Positions 52,513 to 61,652 of a stretch of DNA of 64,000 nucleotides are shown piece after piece. The stretch comes from CBDCFV01 sp965203835 (GTDB lineage: Bacteria > Chloroflexota > Dehalococcoidia > Lucifugimonadales > UBA3495). The position numbers and the translations under genes are program-made. Position 1 is the stretch's first letter. Every line of letters begins with the position of its first letter. The notes beneath the pieces were generated by a model, which was not told where the DNA came from, did no database searches, and saw only the letters and a program-made list of their open reading frames with translations. The stretch is taken from contig OZ241919.1 of the NCBI GenBank assembly GCA_965203835.1, positions 3,596,001-3,660,000 of the forward strand. The letters are read 5' to 3'.

Positions 52513-52814
52513 TGCTTGCCCATAATACCACAGCCCGTTGGAGTCATTGTGTCCCTGCGATATTCGGGATTAGCCAAAATGCCGCTTCTGGACAACATCG
52601 GCCTGGTCGAGCCCGCCTGCGTTATTGCGTTATAACGAATGCGGTTACAGCGGCAATCCACAGGGGTCGTTCAAGCGTACTAACCGGCGGATGGACGGGA
52701 ATTGCAGTCTATGCCTGGGGTACATATACTTCGAACGATGGTTAATAGCGAGGGACAACATCCGCTGCTATGGTAATGTACCTTAAGTTCGCTTTGTGCA
52801 AGGAGATTGATCGA

Positions 52815-53636
52815 ATGCCCGACCAGACACCGCCGACACCCGGCTATACCATGGGATACAGCGAAGATTTCCAGAAGCTGTTGAGGATGCGCAGCGCAGA
52901 TACCCATGCCAGACACCTGCTCCCGCGCCTCAGGCCCGGCCTCCGGGTCCTCGATTTCGGCTGCGGGCCGGGAAACATATCGGTCGGGCTGGCCAGGGCA
53001 GTGGAGCCGGGGGAGTTCCACGGCATCGACATGGAGGAGTCGCAGATTGACCTCGCCCGGTTCGCCGCGTCAGCGGGCGGCCATGCCAATGCAACCTTCC
53101 ACGTCGGCAATGTGACCGCCCTCCCCTTCGAGGACAACTACTTTGATGTGGCCCACTGCCACGCCGTTCTGATGCATGTCCCGGATACTGCCGCTGCTCT
53201 GGCCGAAGTGAAACGGGTCTTGAAACCGGGAGGCATTATCTCCAGCCGCGAGGTGATTGTCGATTCGTGCTTCCTGGAACCCGGCACGGAAAACACTCCT
53301 GCGGCGTGGACCACCTTCGCCGGCCTTCTCTCAGCCAACGGCGGCCATCCCAGGATCGGGAAGGACTTGAAGGGCATACTGCTTGATGCAGGGTTCACCG
53401 ATGTAGAAGCGACGGCGTCTTTCGACGTCTTCAGCACGCCGGAAAGCGTGACCCTGTTTCACGCCTTCATCAACGAATGGTTCCTCTCACCCCAGGTAAT
53501 TGCGGCGGCGACGGCATTCGGGGCGGCGACCCAGGAACAGTTCGACGTATGGCGCCGTGAAATGGACGAATGGCGGGGACATCCCGCGTCATTTGCGGCC
53601 CTCGCGTTTGGAGAGTGCATCGCTTCTAAACCCTAA
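52815..53636 (+). CDS. Class I SAM-dependent methyltransferase
   Basis: 273 residues from the ATG at 52815, nine bases after AAGGAG. An earlier start at 52770 is possible but unsupported. The SAM motif VLDFGCGPGNISVGLA, the acidic residue after strand 2 (HGIDMEESQIDLAR) and the post-II stretch FDVAHCHAVLMHVPDTAAAL identify a UbiE/Methyltransf_11 type. The C-terminal 100 residues hold no recognisable substrate domain. The target is not known. Confidence 0.9.
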   Translation: MPDQTPPTPGYTMGYSEDFQKLLRMRSADTHARHLLPRLRPGLRVLDFGCGPGNISVGLARAVEPGEFHGIDMEESQIDLARFAASAGGHANATFHVGNVTALPFEDNYFDVAHCHAVLMHVPDTAAALAEVKRVLKPGGIISSREVIVDSCFLEPGTENTPAAWTTFAGLLSANGGHPRIGKDLKGILLDAGFTDVEATASFDVFSTPESVTLFHAFINEWFLSPQVIAAATAFGAATQEQFDVWRREMDEWRGHPASFAALAFGECIASKP

Positions 53637-53762
53637 CGGGGCCGGTTGGCACTTGCGTTCCGGGGTGCGAATAGCAAATAATATATCCAGAGGGGTAGTC
53701 AGAGTTCTTGGCATTGGCCGAGGGCTTACGCGGCCGAAAATATTATCTGGGAGGGACAGCCA

Positions 53763-54002
53763 ATGCAGAAACACGATATCCACGAGTGCGACGCTCACGA
53801 ACATCATGGGGAAGAGGCGGGCCACGTTCACGACACCCACGAGTGCGATACCCACGAGCACCACGCCGAGGTCCACGATCACGACTCTCACGAGTGCGAT
53901 ACCCACGAACACCACGGCGATGAGCCCGGCCATGTCCACGACGTTCACGAGTGCGACGGGCACGAGCACCACGAACATGACCATGCAGGCCATGTCCATT
54001 AG
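53763..54002 (+). CDS. Histidine-rich metal-binding peptide
   Basis: 79 residues, 27 of them His and 4 Cys, built from four copies of HECDxHEHH joined by acidic linkers such as GDEPGHVHD. GGGAGGG lies eight bases before the ATG. There is no signal peptide, so it is probably a cytoplasmic zinc, nickel or cobalt store. The two strands both have open frames here because of the repeat composition, but only this one has a ribosome site. It ends just before a strong terminator and converges on the CDF exporter gene, whose N-terminus is also His-rich. Confidence 0.82.
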   Translation: MQKHDIHECDAHEHHGEEAGHVHDTHECDTHEHHAEVHDHDSHECDTHEHHGDEPGHVHDVHECDGHEHHEHDHAGHVH

Positions 54003-54043
54003 ATAAACGGCCCTGGGTAGATAAACGGCTCCGAGTTGACTAA

Positions 54044-54080
54044 AGAGACCCCCGTCACACCGGCGGGGGTCTCTTCTTTT
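54044..54080 (+). terminator. Strong rho-independent terminator after the His-rich gene
   Basis: AGAGACCCCCG (54044-54054) and CGGGGGTCTCT (54064-54074) form a perfect 11-bp stem over a nine-base loop, followed by TCTTTT. Just before it, TAGATAAACGG occurs twice in a row. Confidence 0.92.
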
Positions 54081-54128
54081 CTGCCGAAATTCGCATCAGA
54101 CCGGTCCGATGCGGATACTTTCAGCCCC

Positions 54129-55439
54129 CTAACGGGACAGGGCAAGCAAGTGTCCTACGTGGTGGTCTTCAGTGCATCCTTCCAGCGACTTCTCCAACTG
54201 TAAGGTAACGTGGTTTATGCCGTACTCGTTGTGCAACAGGTCCTGCATTATTACAGTCAACTCGTCGATATCACCCTGGTAAGACGGGTCCATCAGTACG
54301 TGGGCCGTAAAGGCTTCATTTCCCGACGTTATGGTCCAGACGTGTACGTCGTGTATCAAGGTTACGCCTTCCATGTCTTCCAGGTCGCTGCACAATTTAT
54401 ATACGTCTATGTGCTCCGGGGATCCTTCCAGCAGCACGTTCAATATGCTGATTATCAACCTGCGGGTGTTGTAAACAATAAGCAGCGCGATTACCACGCT
54501 GAGAATCGGGTCGGCTATGTGCCACTCGAAGGCCATTATCAGTATGGCTGACACAATGACGCCGACGGAGCCCAGCAGGTCCGCGATCACGTGCTGAAAT
54601 GCGCCTTCCACATTCAGGCTCTCGCCCGACGACCGGTGCAGCACCCAGGCCGCAGCCAGGTTGATCACGAATCCTCCGATGCCGACTATCAGCACCGGCA
54701 ACCCAATTACTTCAACGTCTTCCCTGAAGAGCCGGTGATAGGCCTCGAAAACAATCCAACCGGCTATGAGCCACAGCGCGAAGGTATTGGCCAAGGCGGC
54801 AAGTATCTCGGTGCGGTGATACCCGAAAGTGCGCTCGACGGATGCCTCTTTCTGGGCAATCCACATGGCCACCAAGGCCATCATTATCGCCGCCGCGTCC
54901 GTGAGCATGTGGCCGGCGTCGGCCAACAGCGCCAAGCTGCCCGACATGATGCCGCCGATTACCTCGGCGACCATATAGGTCGAAATCAGCGCCAAGGCGA
55001 AAATCAGGCTGCGCTTGCTCGCTCCCCGCAAGTCGTGGGCATGGTCATGGTGTCCATGCCCGTGGCCGCCGTGGTCATGGCCTGCATGGTCGTCATGCCC
55101 TCCGTGACCGCCATGGTCGTGCCCAGCATGGTCATGATGATCGTCATGCCCTCCGTGACCGCCATGGTCGTGGCCCGCGTGGTCATCATGGTCGTCGTGT
55201 TCGTCATGGTGGTCATGGGCGTCATGATCGTGACCGGTATGTTCATCGTGACCGCCGTGAGCATGGCCTCCGTGATCATGTCCCGAATGGTCGTCGTGAT
55301 CGTCGTGGCGGGCATGGCCTCCGTGGTCTTCGTGGCCCGTTTCGCCATGGGCGTGACCGGAATGGTCGTGGCCGGGACCTGCGGACCCAGTTGGCCGGGA
55401 CTCCTCCCGGTTCGCCTCTCGGCGATCGTCTTCGGTCAT
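54129..55439 (-). CDS. CDF-family metal cation exporter with long His-rich N-terminus
   Basis: 436 residues. Residues about 23-137 are a repeat of H, D and G (units like HAGHDHGGHGGHDD), coded by a DNA minisatellite between about 55040 and 55400. The transporter proper begins SKRSLIFALALISTYMVAEV and has six helices. The zinc site residues are in LADAGHMLTDAAA (helix 2) and HVIADLLGSVGV (helix 5). The C-terminal domain (LIHDVHVWTITSGNEAFTAH) is the usual metal-binding ferredoxin-like fold. It exports Zn, Co, Cd or Ni from the cytoplasm, CzcD/ZitB-like. A link to cobalt supply for the cobalamin genes is possible but only inferred. Confidence 0.94.
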   Translation of the reverse strand: MTEDDRREANREESRPTGSAGPGHDHSGHAHGETGHEDHGGHARHDDHDDHSGHDHGGHAHGGHDEHTGHDHDAHDHHDEHDDHDDHAGHDHGGHGGHDDHHDHAGHDHGGHGGHDDHAGHDHGGHGHGHHDHAHDLRGASKRSLIFALALISTYMVAEVIGGIMSGSLALLADAGHMLTDAAAIMMALVAMWIAQKEASVERTFGYHRTEILAALANTFALWLIAGWIVFEAYHRLFREDVEVIGLPVLIVGIGGFVINLAAAWVLHRSSGESLNVEGAFQHVIADLLGSVGVIVSAILIMAFEWHIADPILSVVIALLIVYNTRRLIISILNVLLEGSPEHIDVYKLCSDLEDMEGVTLIHDVHVWTITSGNEAFTAHVLMDPSYQGDIDELTVIMQDLLHNEYGINHVTLQLEKSLEGCTEDHHVGHLLALSR

Positions 55440-55512
55440 ATGCCCACCCCCTTTGGTTCGGCAAAGTATAACACGCTCAACTTACGCCTCACCTATATCA
55501 ACCGGACTCGTC

Positions 55513-55713
55513 CAGGGCCTTTTCATTTTCCGGGTTGGGCTGCACAGGTCCCGTCTTTCCCGCGAAAGAACGTCACCCCCGCGAAGGCGGGGGCGGGAAT
55601 CCACATACTTCCAGCCTATGGCAATGTTCTCGTGGCGAGACCACATGGATTCCCGCCTGCGCGGGAATGACGCCTGCCCTCGCGGAGGCGGGGGAGAGAA
55701 TGAAAAGGCCCTG
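55513..55713 (+). mobile_element. MITE-like element A with 9-bp target duplication
   Basis: The ends CAGGGCCTTTTCATTTTC (55513-55530) and GAGAATGAAAAGGCCCTG (55696-55713) are inverted repeats with one mismatch. The nine bases before the left end (GGACTCGTC, 55504-55512) recur one base after the right end (55715-55723), as expected of a target-site duplication. Inside are several palindromic cores, including ATTCCCGCCTGCGCGGGAAT at 55649-55668. It carries no gene, so mobility would need a transposase from elsewhere. Confidence 0.85.
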
Positions 55714-55857
55714 TGGACTCGTCGTAGCGCCGGCAGGTTGTTCTTAGAGCATAGCATTAAAATTCACTGCAAGGTCTGCTGCCGGTCGTCTGTTAAGACC
55801 GGTTTGCGACATCACGGCGGAAACCTTGGCAGCCGATACGGCTATATCTCAATAAAC

Positions 55858-55885
55858 GAAGTAAAAGGCCAGGGCCTTTTACTTC
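55858..55885. repeat. 13-bp perfect palindrome at the left edge of element B
   Basis: GAAGTAAAAGGCC-AG-GGCCTTTTACTTC. It includes a changed MITE end (CAGGGCCTTTTACTTCTC) and its mirror image, possibly the scar of two elements meeting head to head. Confidence 0.7.
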
Positions 55886-56112
55886 TCTCGTCATTCCCGC
55901 GCAGGCGGGAATCCATACCAATCGGGAAAGGTTCACGCCCAGCCTCCGGGGTCATTCCCGCGCAGGCGGGAATCCATATAGTCTTGCCATGGGAGAATTG
56001 CCATAGGCCCGTGGTGATGTGGATTCCCGCCCCCGCCTGCGCGGGGGTGACGTTCCTGCGCGGGGGTGACGCCTGCCCTCGCGGAGGCGGGGGAGAGAAT
56101 GAAAAGGCCCTG
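55870..56112 (+). mobile_element. MITE-like element B
   Basis: Left end CAGGGCCTTTTACTTCTC, right end GAGAATGAAAAGGCCCTG (56095-56112). It contains two cores of the GCGCAGG type at 55893-55912 and 55954-55973 and GC-rich variants near 56025-56090. Part of it (AGTCTTGCCATGGGAGAATT and following) matches the truncated copy at 22 kb. No clear target duplication. Its right end lies 15 bases from the stop of the fibronectin-III protein gene. Confidence 0.78.
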
Positions 56113-56126
56113 AGGGAAGGCCCGGC

Positions 56127-59100
56127 CTATTGTGTTGTGGTGGGCGCGCTGTCCCGGCGCCGCCGGCTCCCTCTAGCGGAACGCGGGGGGACGGCCTGCC
56201 AGTGTGCCGGGGCAGGTCCCGGCGGACTTGTTCTTCCCACGGGATTGCCCGTTCCCCCGCTCCTGCCGTTGTCCCTCCGCCCAAGCGCGGGCGTGAACGC
56301 TGCCGCGGGCGGAGAACCGCCCACGGTGCAGGTCAGCGTCTCCGCCGCGCTGTACACCTCGCTCTCGTCGGCAAGCTCGTAGACCGTCTTGACGCTCACG
56401 CTGGCCTCGCTGCCCGCTTGGTACTCCCCCGTCCGCAGCAGAGTGGTGATGCCGATGAGCCGGCCGCCCTCGCTCCTGCCGCCGGGCAGGGTCAACTCGT
56501 AGTCGTAGGCGTAGGTCTCGCCGCCGGACCACTCCGGCGCGTCCCACAGGAAGGCCACCCGCCCGGTTTCGGCGATGCAGCGCAGGTTCTCCGCCGGCGT
56601 CGGCGGCCCCACCACCGACACGTCGAACGTATCGCTGACCGTGTTGCCGTCGCTGTCCTCCGCCGTTACCGTGACGGTCGCCGACCCGTCCGACACCGCA
56701 ATTACCGTCAACGCGCCCTGGAACAGGATGGCCTCAACCACCTCATAGTCCGAGGTGTTGGCGGTGATGGTGAGCGCGTCGCCGTCGGCGTCGCTGAACA
56801 CCCCGGCCAGGTCTATGTCCTGCGTGGCTTCCGCCTCCATGCCAAGGTCGCTGATGGCCGAGGCCACCACCGGCGCGGCCTTCACCTTCACCGTGAACGC
56901 ATCCTCCACCGTGCCGCCGTTGCCGTCGTCGGCGGTTACCGTGATGCTGGCCGTACCCCTGCTCTTGGCCGTAACCGTGAGGCTGGAGTAGTCGGCGGAC
57001 ACGGACACCATCGCCACGGCTTCATCCGACGATGCGGCGGTGATGGTCAGGCTGTCGCCGTCGGCGTCGTCAAACACTCCCGACAGGGAGACTTGGTGGG
57101 CGCCGCTCTCGTTGACGAGGGCGGCGTCGGCTATGGCGGCGGACACCGTAGGCGGCTGGTTGGGCGGGCCCTGTTGCTGTTCCGGCGTGGTGTCCGACAC
57201 CGTCGCCTTCACGCCGGGGCCGCTCTGCCGGCTTCTCTGTTGGGCGCCGTCCACCACGGTCACCTTCACGCTGGGGCCGCTGATCCCGTCCAGCGGGTCA
57301 ACGCCCCACTTCTCCCGCCACTCCTCCTCGTTCAGGTTAAGTTCCTCCCACATCGGCAGTCCCTCCAATTCGCTGAACGGAAGGCTCCAGAGATCGTATT
57401 GGACCACCGCCGTCTCCCCGCCCTGGCAGCCGGAGGCGTCCACATGTATGTCCAGCCCCCGGTTCCACGGCACCGCGAACCGGTCCTCCGGCGGACCCCA
57501 CCAGAAGTCTTCCCAGAACTCCTTACTGGGACGCAGGTTGGTGGGCAGCAGGATCTGGCCCTGCTGGTACGGCAGCGATTCGGTCAGGCAATCCGGGCCC
57601 TCCCAAAAGAAGTACACCCTCAGGGGCCACTGCGGAGACCGGTTCAGCCTCACGTTGAAGCTGCCCGAACCGCCCTTCTCCACTTCGAGTTCGGCGGGGG
57701 ATGCCTTTACCGCCGAGCCGGCCCGGTGCAGCGCCACCAGGATGGACGTAGACCAGCCCCCGGGCCCGTAGCTGTTCCCGGCCCGCACCTGGAACTCGTA
57801 AGTCGAGGTGGTCGGCAGGCCGCTGACCGTCACGCTGGTGGCGGTCCGGGGCGTTACCTCCTTCGCGTCGTGGATGTTGGACCGCCATTCGTAGTATTCC
57901 ACCTTCCCGCCGACGCTGGGCGGGTCCCATTCCAGAGTCACGTAGTTGCTGCCCACTTGGGCGACGCGCAGGTTCTGCGGCTCTCCCGGCAGGTCCTCCG
58001 GCGCGCCCTCTGTCGTGGCGCAGACGCGGGCGGCGAAGGGGCCGGTCCCCCCGGCGTAGATTGCCGCCACCCGGTAGCAGTACCGGTCCCCCGGCAGCAG
58101 GCCGCCGTGCTCGTAGCTCCTGGGGCTGGTCCGGTAGCCGTGCTCCAGCGTCCGCCAGTCTTCAGCGGCGGAGGGGGTGTAGTCTATGCGGTAGCCGGTG
58201 ACCAGGTCCGCGCCGAAGGCTGGCGGGTCCCAGCTCAGGTCGATGCGGTTCCTGCCGTCGGCCGCGGCCGCCAGGTTTTGCGGCGGGCCCACCGCCTCGG
58301 TGGCGGCGCTGGCGAAGACCCAGCCGCTCTCGAAGGAGGCGTTGTTGGCGGTGCCCACGGCCCTCAGCCGGTACTGCCGGAGGGCCCCCGGCGCCAGCGC
58401 GTCGTTGACGTGGGGGTGAGACGTCGCCGTTGCGGGCAGCACGGTCCTGGCTTGGTCGTCCGCCAGCCGGGTCCAAGTGTTGCCGTCCGAGGAGAATTCA
58501 AGGTGATAGCCGGTGTGGGTCACGCCGGTCACGGCCTCGGGCACGGTCCACGACAGGTTGACCTGCGACCGGTCAATGGCCCGCGCCGCGAAGTTCCGGG
58601 GCGCGCCCGGCGCCGGGTAGTCTTCCGTGGCCAGGGCGTAGGCCCAGCCGCTCTTCACCGCCACGCTGCCCACCGTGCCCAGCGTCCGCGCGCGGTACTG
58701 CCGCACGGCGTCGGCCCCCAGCGTGTTGTCGCTGTGGGTCAGGGACCAAGTCGATCCGTCCAGCGTCGGCGTCCCCGTCACCGTGGCCCAACTGGCGCCG
58801 CCGTCCTTGGAAAACCCCAGTTCGTAGCCGCTGATACTCACGTAAGTCACGGCGGCGGGCGCGCTCCACGACAGGCTGGCCTGCGTTTCGCTTTGGCCGG
58901 CGGCGGCGAAGGTCGCGGGAACGCCCGGCTTCGGGTGCGCCAGGGTGGCGGTTGCCCAATCGCTCTTCACCGTCGAACCATCAATGGTTCCCACCGTGCG
59001 CACCCGGTACTGCCGGAGGATGTCCGGCGTCAGGCTGGCCGCCGTCAGGGCGGCGTCGGTGTGGGTGTAGGACGTTGCGCTCTGTCCCGTTGCCAGCGAG

Positions 59101-61553
59101 GCCCAGGTGGCGCCCCCGTCCTTGGAGAACTCCAGGTCGTAGCCGGAGACGGTCACGCCGGCCACGGTGTCGGGGGCGCTCCAGGACAGCCCGGCTACGG
59201 TGTCGCTCTGGCCGGCGGCGGTCAAGGACTTAGGACTGCCCGGCTGCAGGTGGGGCGTTGCCGCCATGGACCACGGCCCCGGCACGTCGAACTCGTTCAC
59301 CGCCCGCACCCGGTACTGCGGATTATCACTATCGGGAGCCATGTCCGCGTAAACCGTTCCCTTTACGTTCTCCGCCACCGTCGTCCAGGGGCTGGCCGAC
59401 CGCTGCACCCGGTAGTGGGTCACCGGAAGGCCGTTCACTTCCGCCACCGCTTCCCACTGCACGATGTTACCCACCGGGGTTTCCACCACCTTCACGCCTT
59501 TCGGCCCGCTGAGGCCCACGGCGGAACCGGCGTGGGCCGCGATGGTCGCCGTGTTGTTCCCCTCGATGTGGTCTAAGAGGGGGGTGGAGTGCTCGGTGTA
59601 ACCCGTCGGCACGTTTCCCGCCGCGCATTCCAGGTCGTTTTCGGGAGCGATGGCGCCCGTCTTGATGCGGACACAGTAGTCCTGGGTGTTCTCGATGCTG
59701 GCGGTTATCGGGGCGGTGGCGTCGGTTACCAGGGTCAGGGTCGGGAATGCGGTCTTGCCGGAGGCGCGGCGGATGACGCCGGTGTCCAGTTCTCCGATGG
59801 TCCAGACGCCGCTGGCGGGGCCGTAACTGCCATCGCTGGCGAAGAACTCCGTTACGCCGGTGGGCAGGCCGGTCACCTGGACGGCTGGCGCGGCGTCCGG
59901 CCCGTTGTTGACGGCGACGATGGTGTAGGCCGACTGGCCGGCGGCCACGGCGGGGTTGGCCCCGGCGTCCCGCACCTCCAACTCGGATATGGGACCGACG
60001 TGGAAGGTGTAAGTGCCGCTGTCGGTGTAGGTGGTGCCGGAAAGGCGGCCCGATATTTCGAACAGCGCCTTGTATGTGCCCAGCGCCCAGAAATCTATTT
60101 TGATGTCCAGAAAATAATCAACCGGGTTACTTCCTATATCTGACAGGTCAAAAAATTCATACGTGACCTTCGAGCTATCCCTAGCGTCCAGAATATCAAA
60201 ATTATTGGCAGGCGAGTCATCGAGGTTGGTCATCAGCCAGCGGCCCGGCGCGTTTCCGCCACCAGGCGCGGTTACCGTTACGGATTCCTTGACTGACCAA
60301 CTGGAGGAGAGCCTTTCCTGGCTGTCTCTCAAATCCAAGTTGTCAACGGTGGACCAGATTACGCTCCCGGCTTTCGTGCCACGCCCACCGGGTTCATTGA
60401 CATGAATGAGCACCGCATCGGGCCGCAACAGTGTCCGGCCATAGCTTTGACTTTTAATATCATCAACCCGGCCGAATCCCGGCAGATCGATATTTATCCG
60501 TCGTGCATCCGCCACCAGTTCCAGCGTGTCCGCGCTGGTGCAGATTAAGTCGGTGACCCCGATGCAGGGATAGAATTCGATCAGATTGATCGCGCCACTG
60601 GTCAACAGAACCTTCGGGTCATCCCCCAGGCAAGCGGTGGCGGTATCGTTCTCCCGCTTCGAGGGCCAGGGCAAGGCGCTGACCACCTCGGCCGTCAGGC
60701 ACCGCTCCTCCAGGGGCAGATCCGCCAGTTCGTCGGTGGAGAGGTCGACCGCCACCGGGAGCGACAGTATCTTTTCGGCGCCCATATCAGCCGACTCCAG
60801 AACACCCACGTCCCAGATACCGGTGGACGTATCGAACATCGTTCCGGAGGGCTCCTGCGGCTGGGTCCCGGCGAGCGCCAGGCCCTTCGAAAGACTGATT
60901 TCGACCTGTACGTCAAACTGGCGATGATTGTTTTCAGAATCTTGGCCAAATTGGAGGGTGTGGAAACTCGCGGCATGAACCGTGAAGGTCGTCGCCCCCC
61001 CCGCCTGCGGAAACCGGTCGGATATGCTGACGCCAACGACAGTGTCTCCGCTGTTATAGTCTTGTCTCCCAGTACGACGGGCGAGTATGGCCCAGTGCTC
61101 CGTGGCATTGTTGAACTGGAAGCCCGGCGGTTCCACCGGGTCTGATTCGATGATTCTGGCCTCAAGCCGAACCCCCGCCCAAGCCGGTCCCTGATTTGTT
61201 GGGTTAAACACCGGGCGGTGAAAAATGTACTTCGCACTTTCCCCGGGAGGCAGGTTATAGATGTTCCATATTGTCGTTTCTTCATCGCCGTTTCCGTCAG
61301 TAAAGACAATCCTCACCCGTACGTGTCTGGCCACCGGGCCCCCCATGTTGTTGTTCTCGACCTCAAGATGCCACCCACTGAATGTGGTTGTTAGGCCAGT
61401 ACGATATTCGGAAACGATAGACAGGTCCATGAGGTGATGGTAGGAATCATCCGGCTGCTGGGCGTGGGCCATGCCGGCGCAGGCAATGCCAGCCGCCAGC
61501 ACGATGGCAAGCGCCGCCACCAGGCGAAAAAGGATGTGGGATGCTACTGTCAT
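56127..61553 (-). CDS. Giant secreted fibronectin-III/cadherin-like protein
   Basis: 1808 residues. A signal peptide (LAAGIACAGMAHAQQ) leads to a mainly beta protein. Residues about 30-700 include DUF11/CARDB-like domains (LEVRDAGANPAVAAGQSAYT). Six fibronectin-III domains follow, each ending in stretches such as RQYRVRTVGTIDG or YCYRVAAIYAGG. A Calx-beta-like part (SPAELEVEKGGSGSFNVRLN) and two Ig/cadherin-like repeats (LSGVFDDADGDSLTITAASS, LAGVFSDADGDALTITANTS) come next, then a last FN3-like domain. The tail of about 55 residues is basic, Gly/Pro-rich and unlike the rest. No anchor is visible. It is probably a surface or matrix adhesin; the C-terminus may have been cut by the MITE 15 bases away. 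Confidence 0.88.
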   Translation of the reverse strand: MTVASHILFRLVAALAIVLAAGIACAGMAHAQQPDDSYHHLMDLSIVSEYRTGLTTTFSGWHLEVENNNMGGPVARHVRVRIVFTDGNGDEETTIWNIYNLPPGESAKYIFHRPVFNPTNQGPAWAGVRLEARIIESDPVEPPGFQFNNATEHWAILARRTGRQDYNSGDTVVGVSISDRFPQAGGATTFTVHAASFHTLQFGQDSENNHRQFDVQVEISLSKGLALAGTQPQEPSGTMFDTSTGIWDVGVLESADMGAEKILSLPVAVDLSTDELADLPLEERCLTAEVVSALPWPSKRENDTATACLGDDPKVLLTSGAINLIEFYPCIGVTDLICTSADTLELVADARRINIDLPGFGRVDDIKSQSYGRTLLRPDAVLIHVNEPGGRGTKAGSVIWSTVDNLDLRDSQERLSSSWSVKESVTVTAPGGGNAPGRWLMTNLDDSPANNFDILDARDSSKVTYEFFDLSDIGSNPVDYFLDIKIDFWALGTYKALFEISGRLSGTTYTDSGTYTFHVGPISELEVRDAGANPAVAAGQSAYTIVAVNNGPDAAPAVQVTGLPTGVTEFFASDGSYGPASGVWTIGELDTGVIRRASGKTAFPTLTLVTDATAPITASIENTQDYCVRIKTGAIAPENDLECAAGNVPTGYTEHSTPLLDHIEGNNTATIAAHAGSAVGLSGPKGVKVVETPVGNIVQWEAVAEVNGLPVTHYRVQRSASPWTTVAENVKGTVYADMAPDSDNPQYRVRAVNEFDVPGPWSMAATPHLQPGSPKSLTAAGQSDTVAGLSWSAPDTVAGVTVSGYDLEFSKDGGATWASLATGQSATSYTHTDAALTAASLTPDILRQYRVRTVGTIDGSTVKSDWATATLAHPKPGVPATFAAAGQSETQASLSWSAPAAVTYVSISGYELGFSKDGGASWATVTGTPTLDGSTWSLTHSDNTLGADAVRQYRARTLGTVGSVAVKSGWAYALATEDYPAPGAPRNFAARAIDRSQVNLSWTVPEAVTGVTHTGYHLEFSSDGNTWTRLADDQARTVLPATATSHPHVNDALAPGALRQYRLRAVGTANNASFESGWVFASAATEAVGPPQNLAAAADGRNRIDLSWDPPAFGADLVTGYRIDYTPSAAEDWRTLEHGYRTSPRSYEHGGLLPGDRYCYRVAAIYAGGTGPFAARVCATTEGAPEDLPGEPQNLRVAQVGSNYVTLEWDPPSVGGKVEYYEWRSNIHDAKEVTPRTATSVTVSGLPTTSTYEFQVRAGNSYGPGGWSTSILVALHRAGSAVKASPAELEVEKGGSGSFNVRLNRSPQWPLRVYFFWEGPDCLTESLPYQQGQILLPTNLRPSKEFWEDFWWGPPEDRFAVPWNRGLDIHVDASGCQGGETAVVQYDLWSLPFSELEGLPMWEELNLNEEEWREKWGVDPLDGISGPSVKVTVVDGAQQRSRQSGPGVKATVSDTTPEQQQGPPNQPPTVSAAIADAALVNESGAHQVSLSGVFDDADGDSLTITAASSDEAVAMVSVSADYSSLTVTAKSRGTASITVTADDGNGGTVEDAFTVKVKAAPVVASAISDLGMEAEATQDIDLAGVFSDADGDALTITANTSDYEVVEAILFQGALTVIAVSDGSATVTVTAEDSDGNTVSDTFDVSVVGPPTPAENLRCIAETGRVAFLWDAPEWSGGETYAYDYELTLPGGRSEGGRLIGITTLLRTGEYQAGSEASVSVKTVYELADESEVYSAAETLTCTVGGSPPAAAFTPALGRRDNGRSGGTGNPVGRTSPPGPAPAHWQAVPPRSARGSRRRRDSAPTTTQ

Positions 61554-61569
61554 TCAGATTCTTCCGTGC

Positions 61570-61652
61570 GGGGGGCGTCTAAGTAGGCAAATATCCCTTC
61601 CCCCTCGACGGGGGCGTCTAGTAAGCAAAATCCCTTCCCCCTTGACGGGGGA
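61570..61652. repeat. Tandem copies of a CCTTCCCC-type repeat
   Basis: Two direct units of about 38 bases, each reading GGGGGCGTCTA, a short AAGTAGGCAAA-like filler and CCCTTCCCCCTYGACGGGGG. The second runs into the left inverted repeat of the DUF559 unit. It belongs to a second repeat family, distinct from the ATTCCCGC family. Confidence 0.8.

Noticed and set aside
53589..53999. Hydrophobic minus-strand frame opposite the His-rich peptide
   Set aside because: His codons read backward give Val/Met; there is no ribosome site and no membrane-protein pattern beyond the repeat.
55453..56382. 309-codon plus-strand frame across the MITE cluster
   Set aside because: It runs through two mobile elements and into the antisense of the fibronectin-III gene; the product is repeat translation.
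56130..59576. Long plus-strand reading frame of 1148 codons
   Set aside because: It is opposite the fibronectin-III protein, which has clear domains; the plus frame is Arg/Gly/His-rich shadow sequence.
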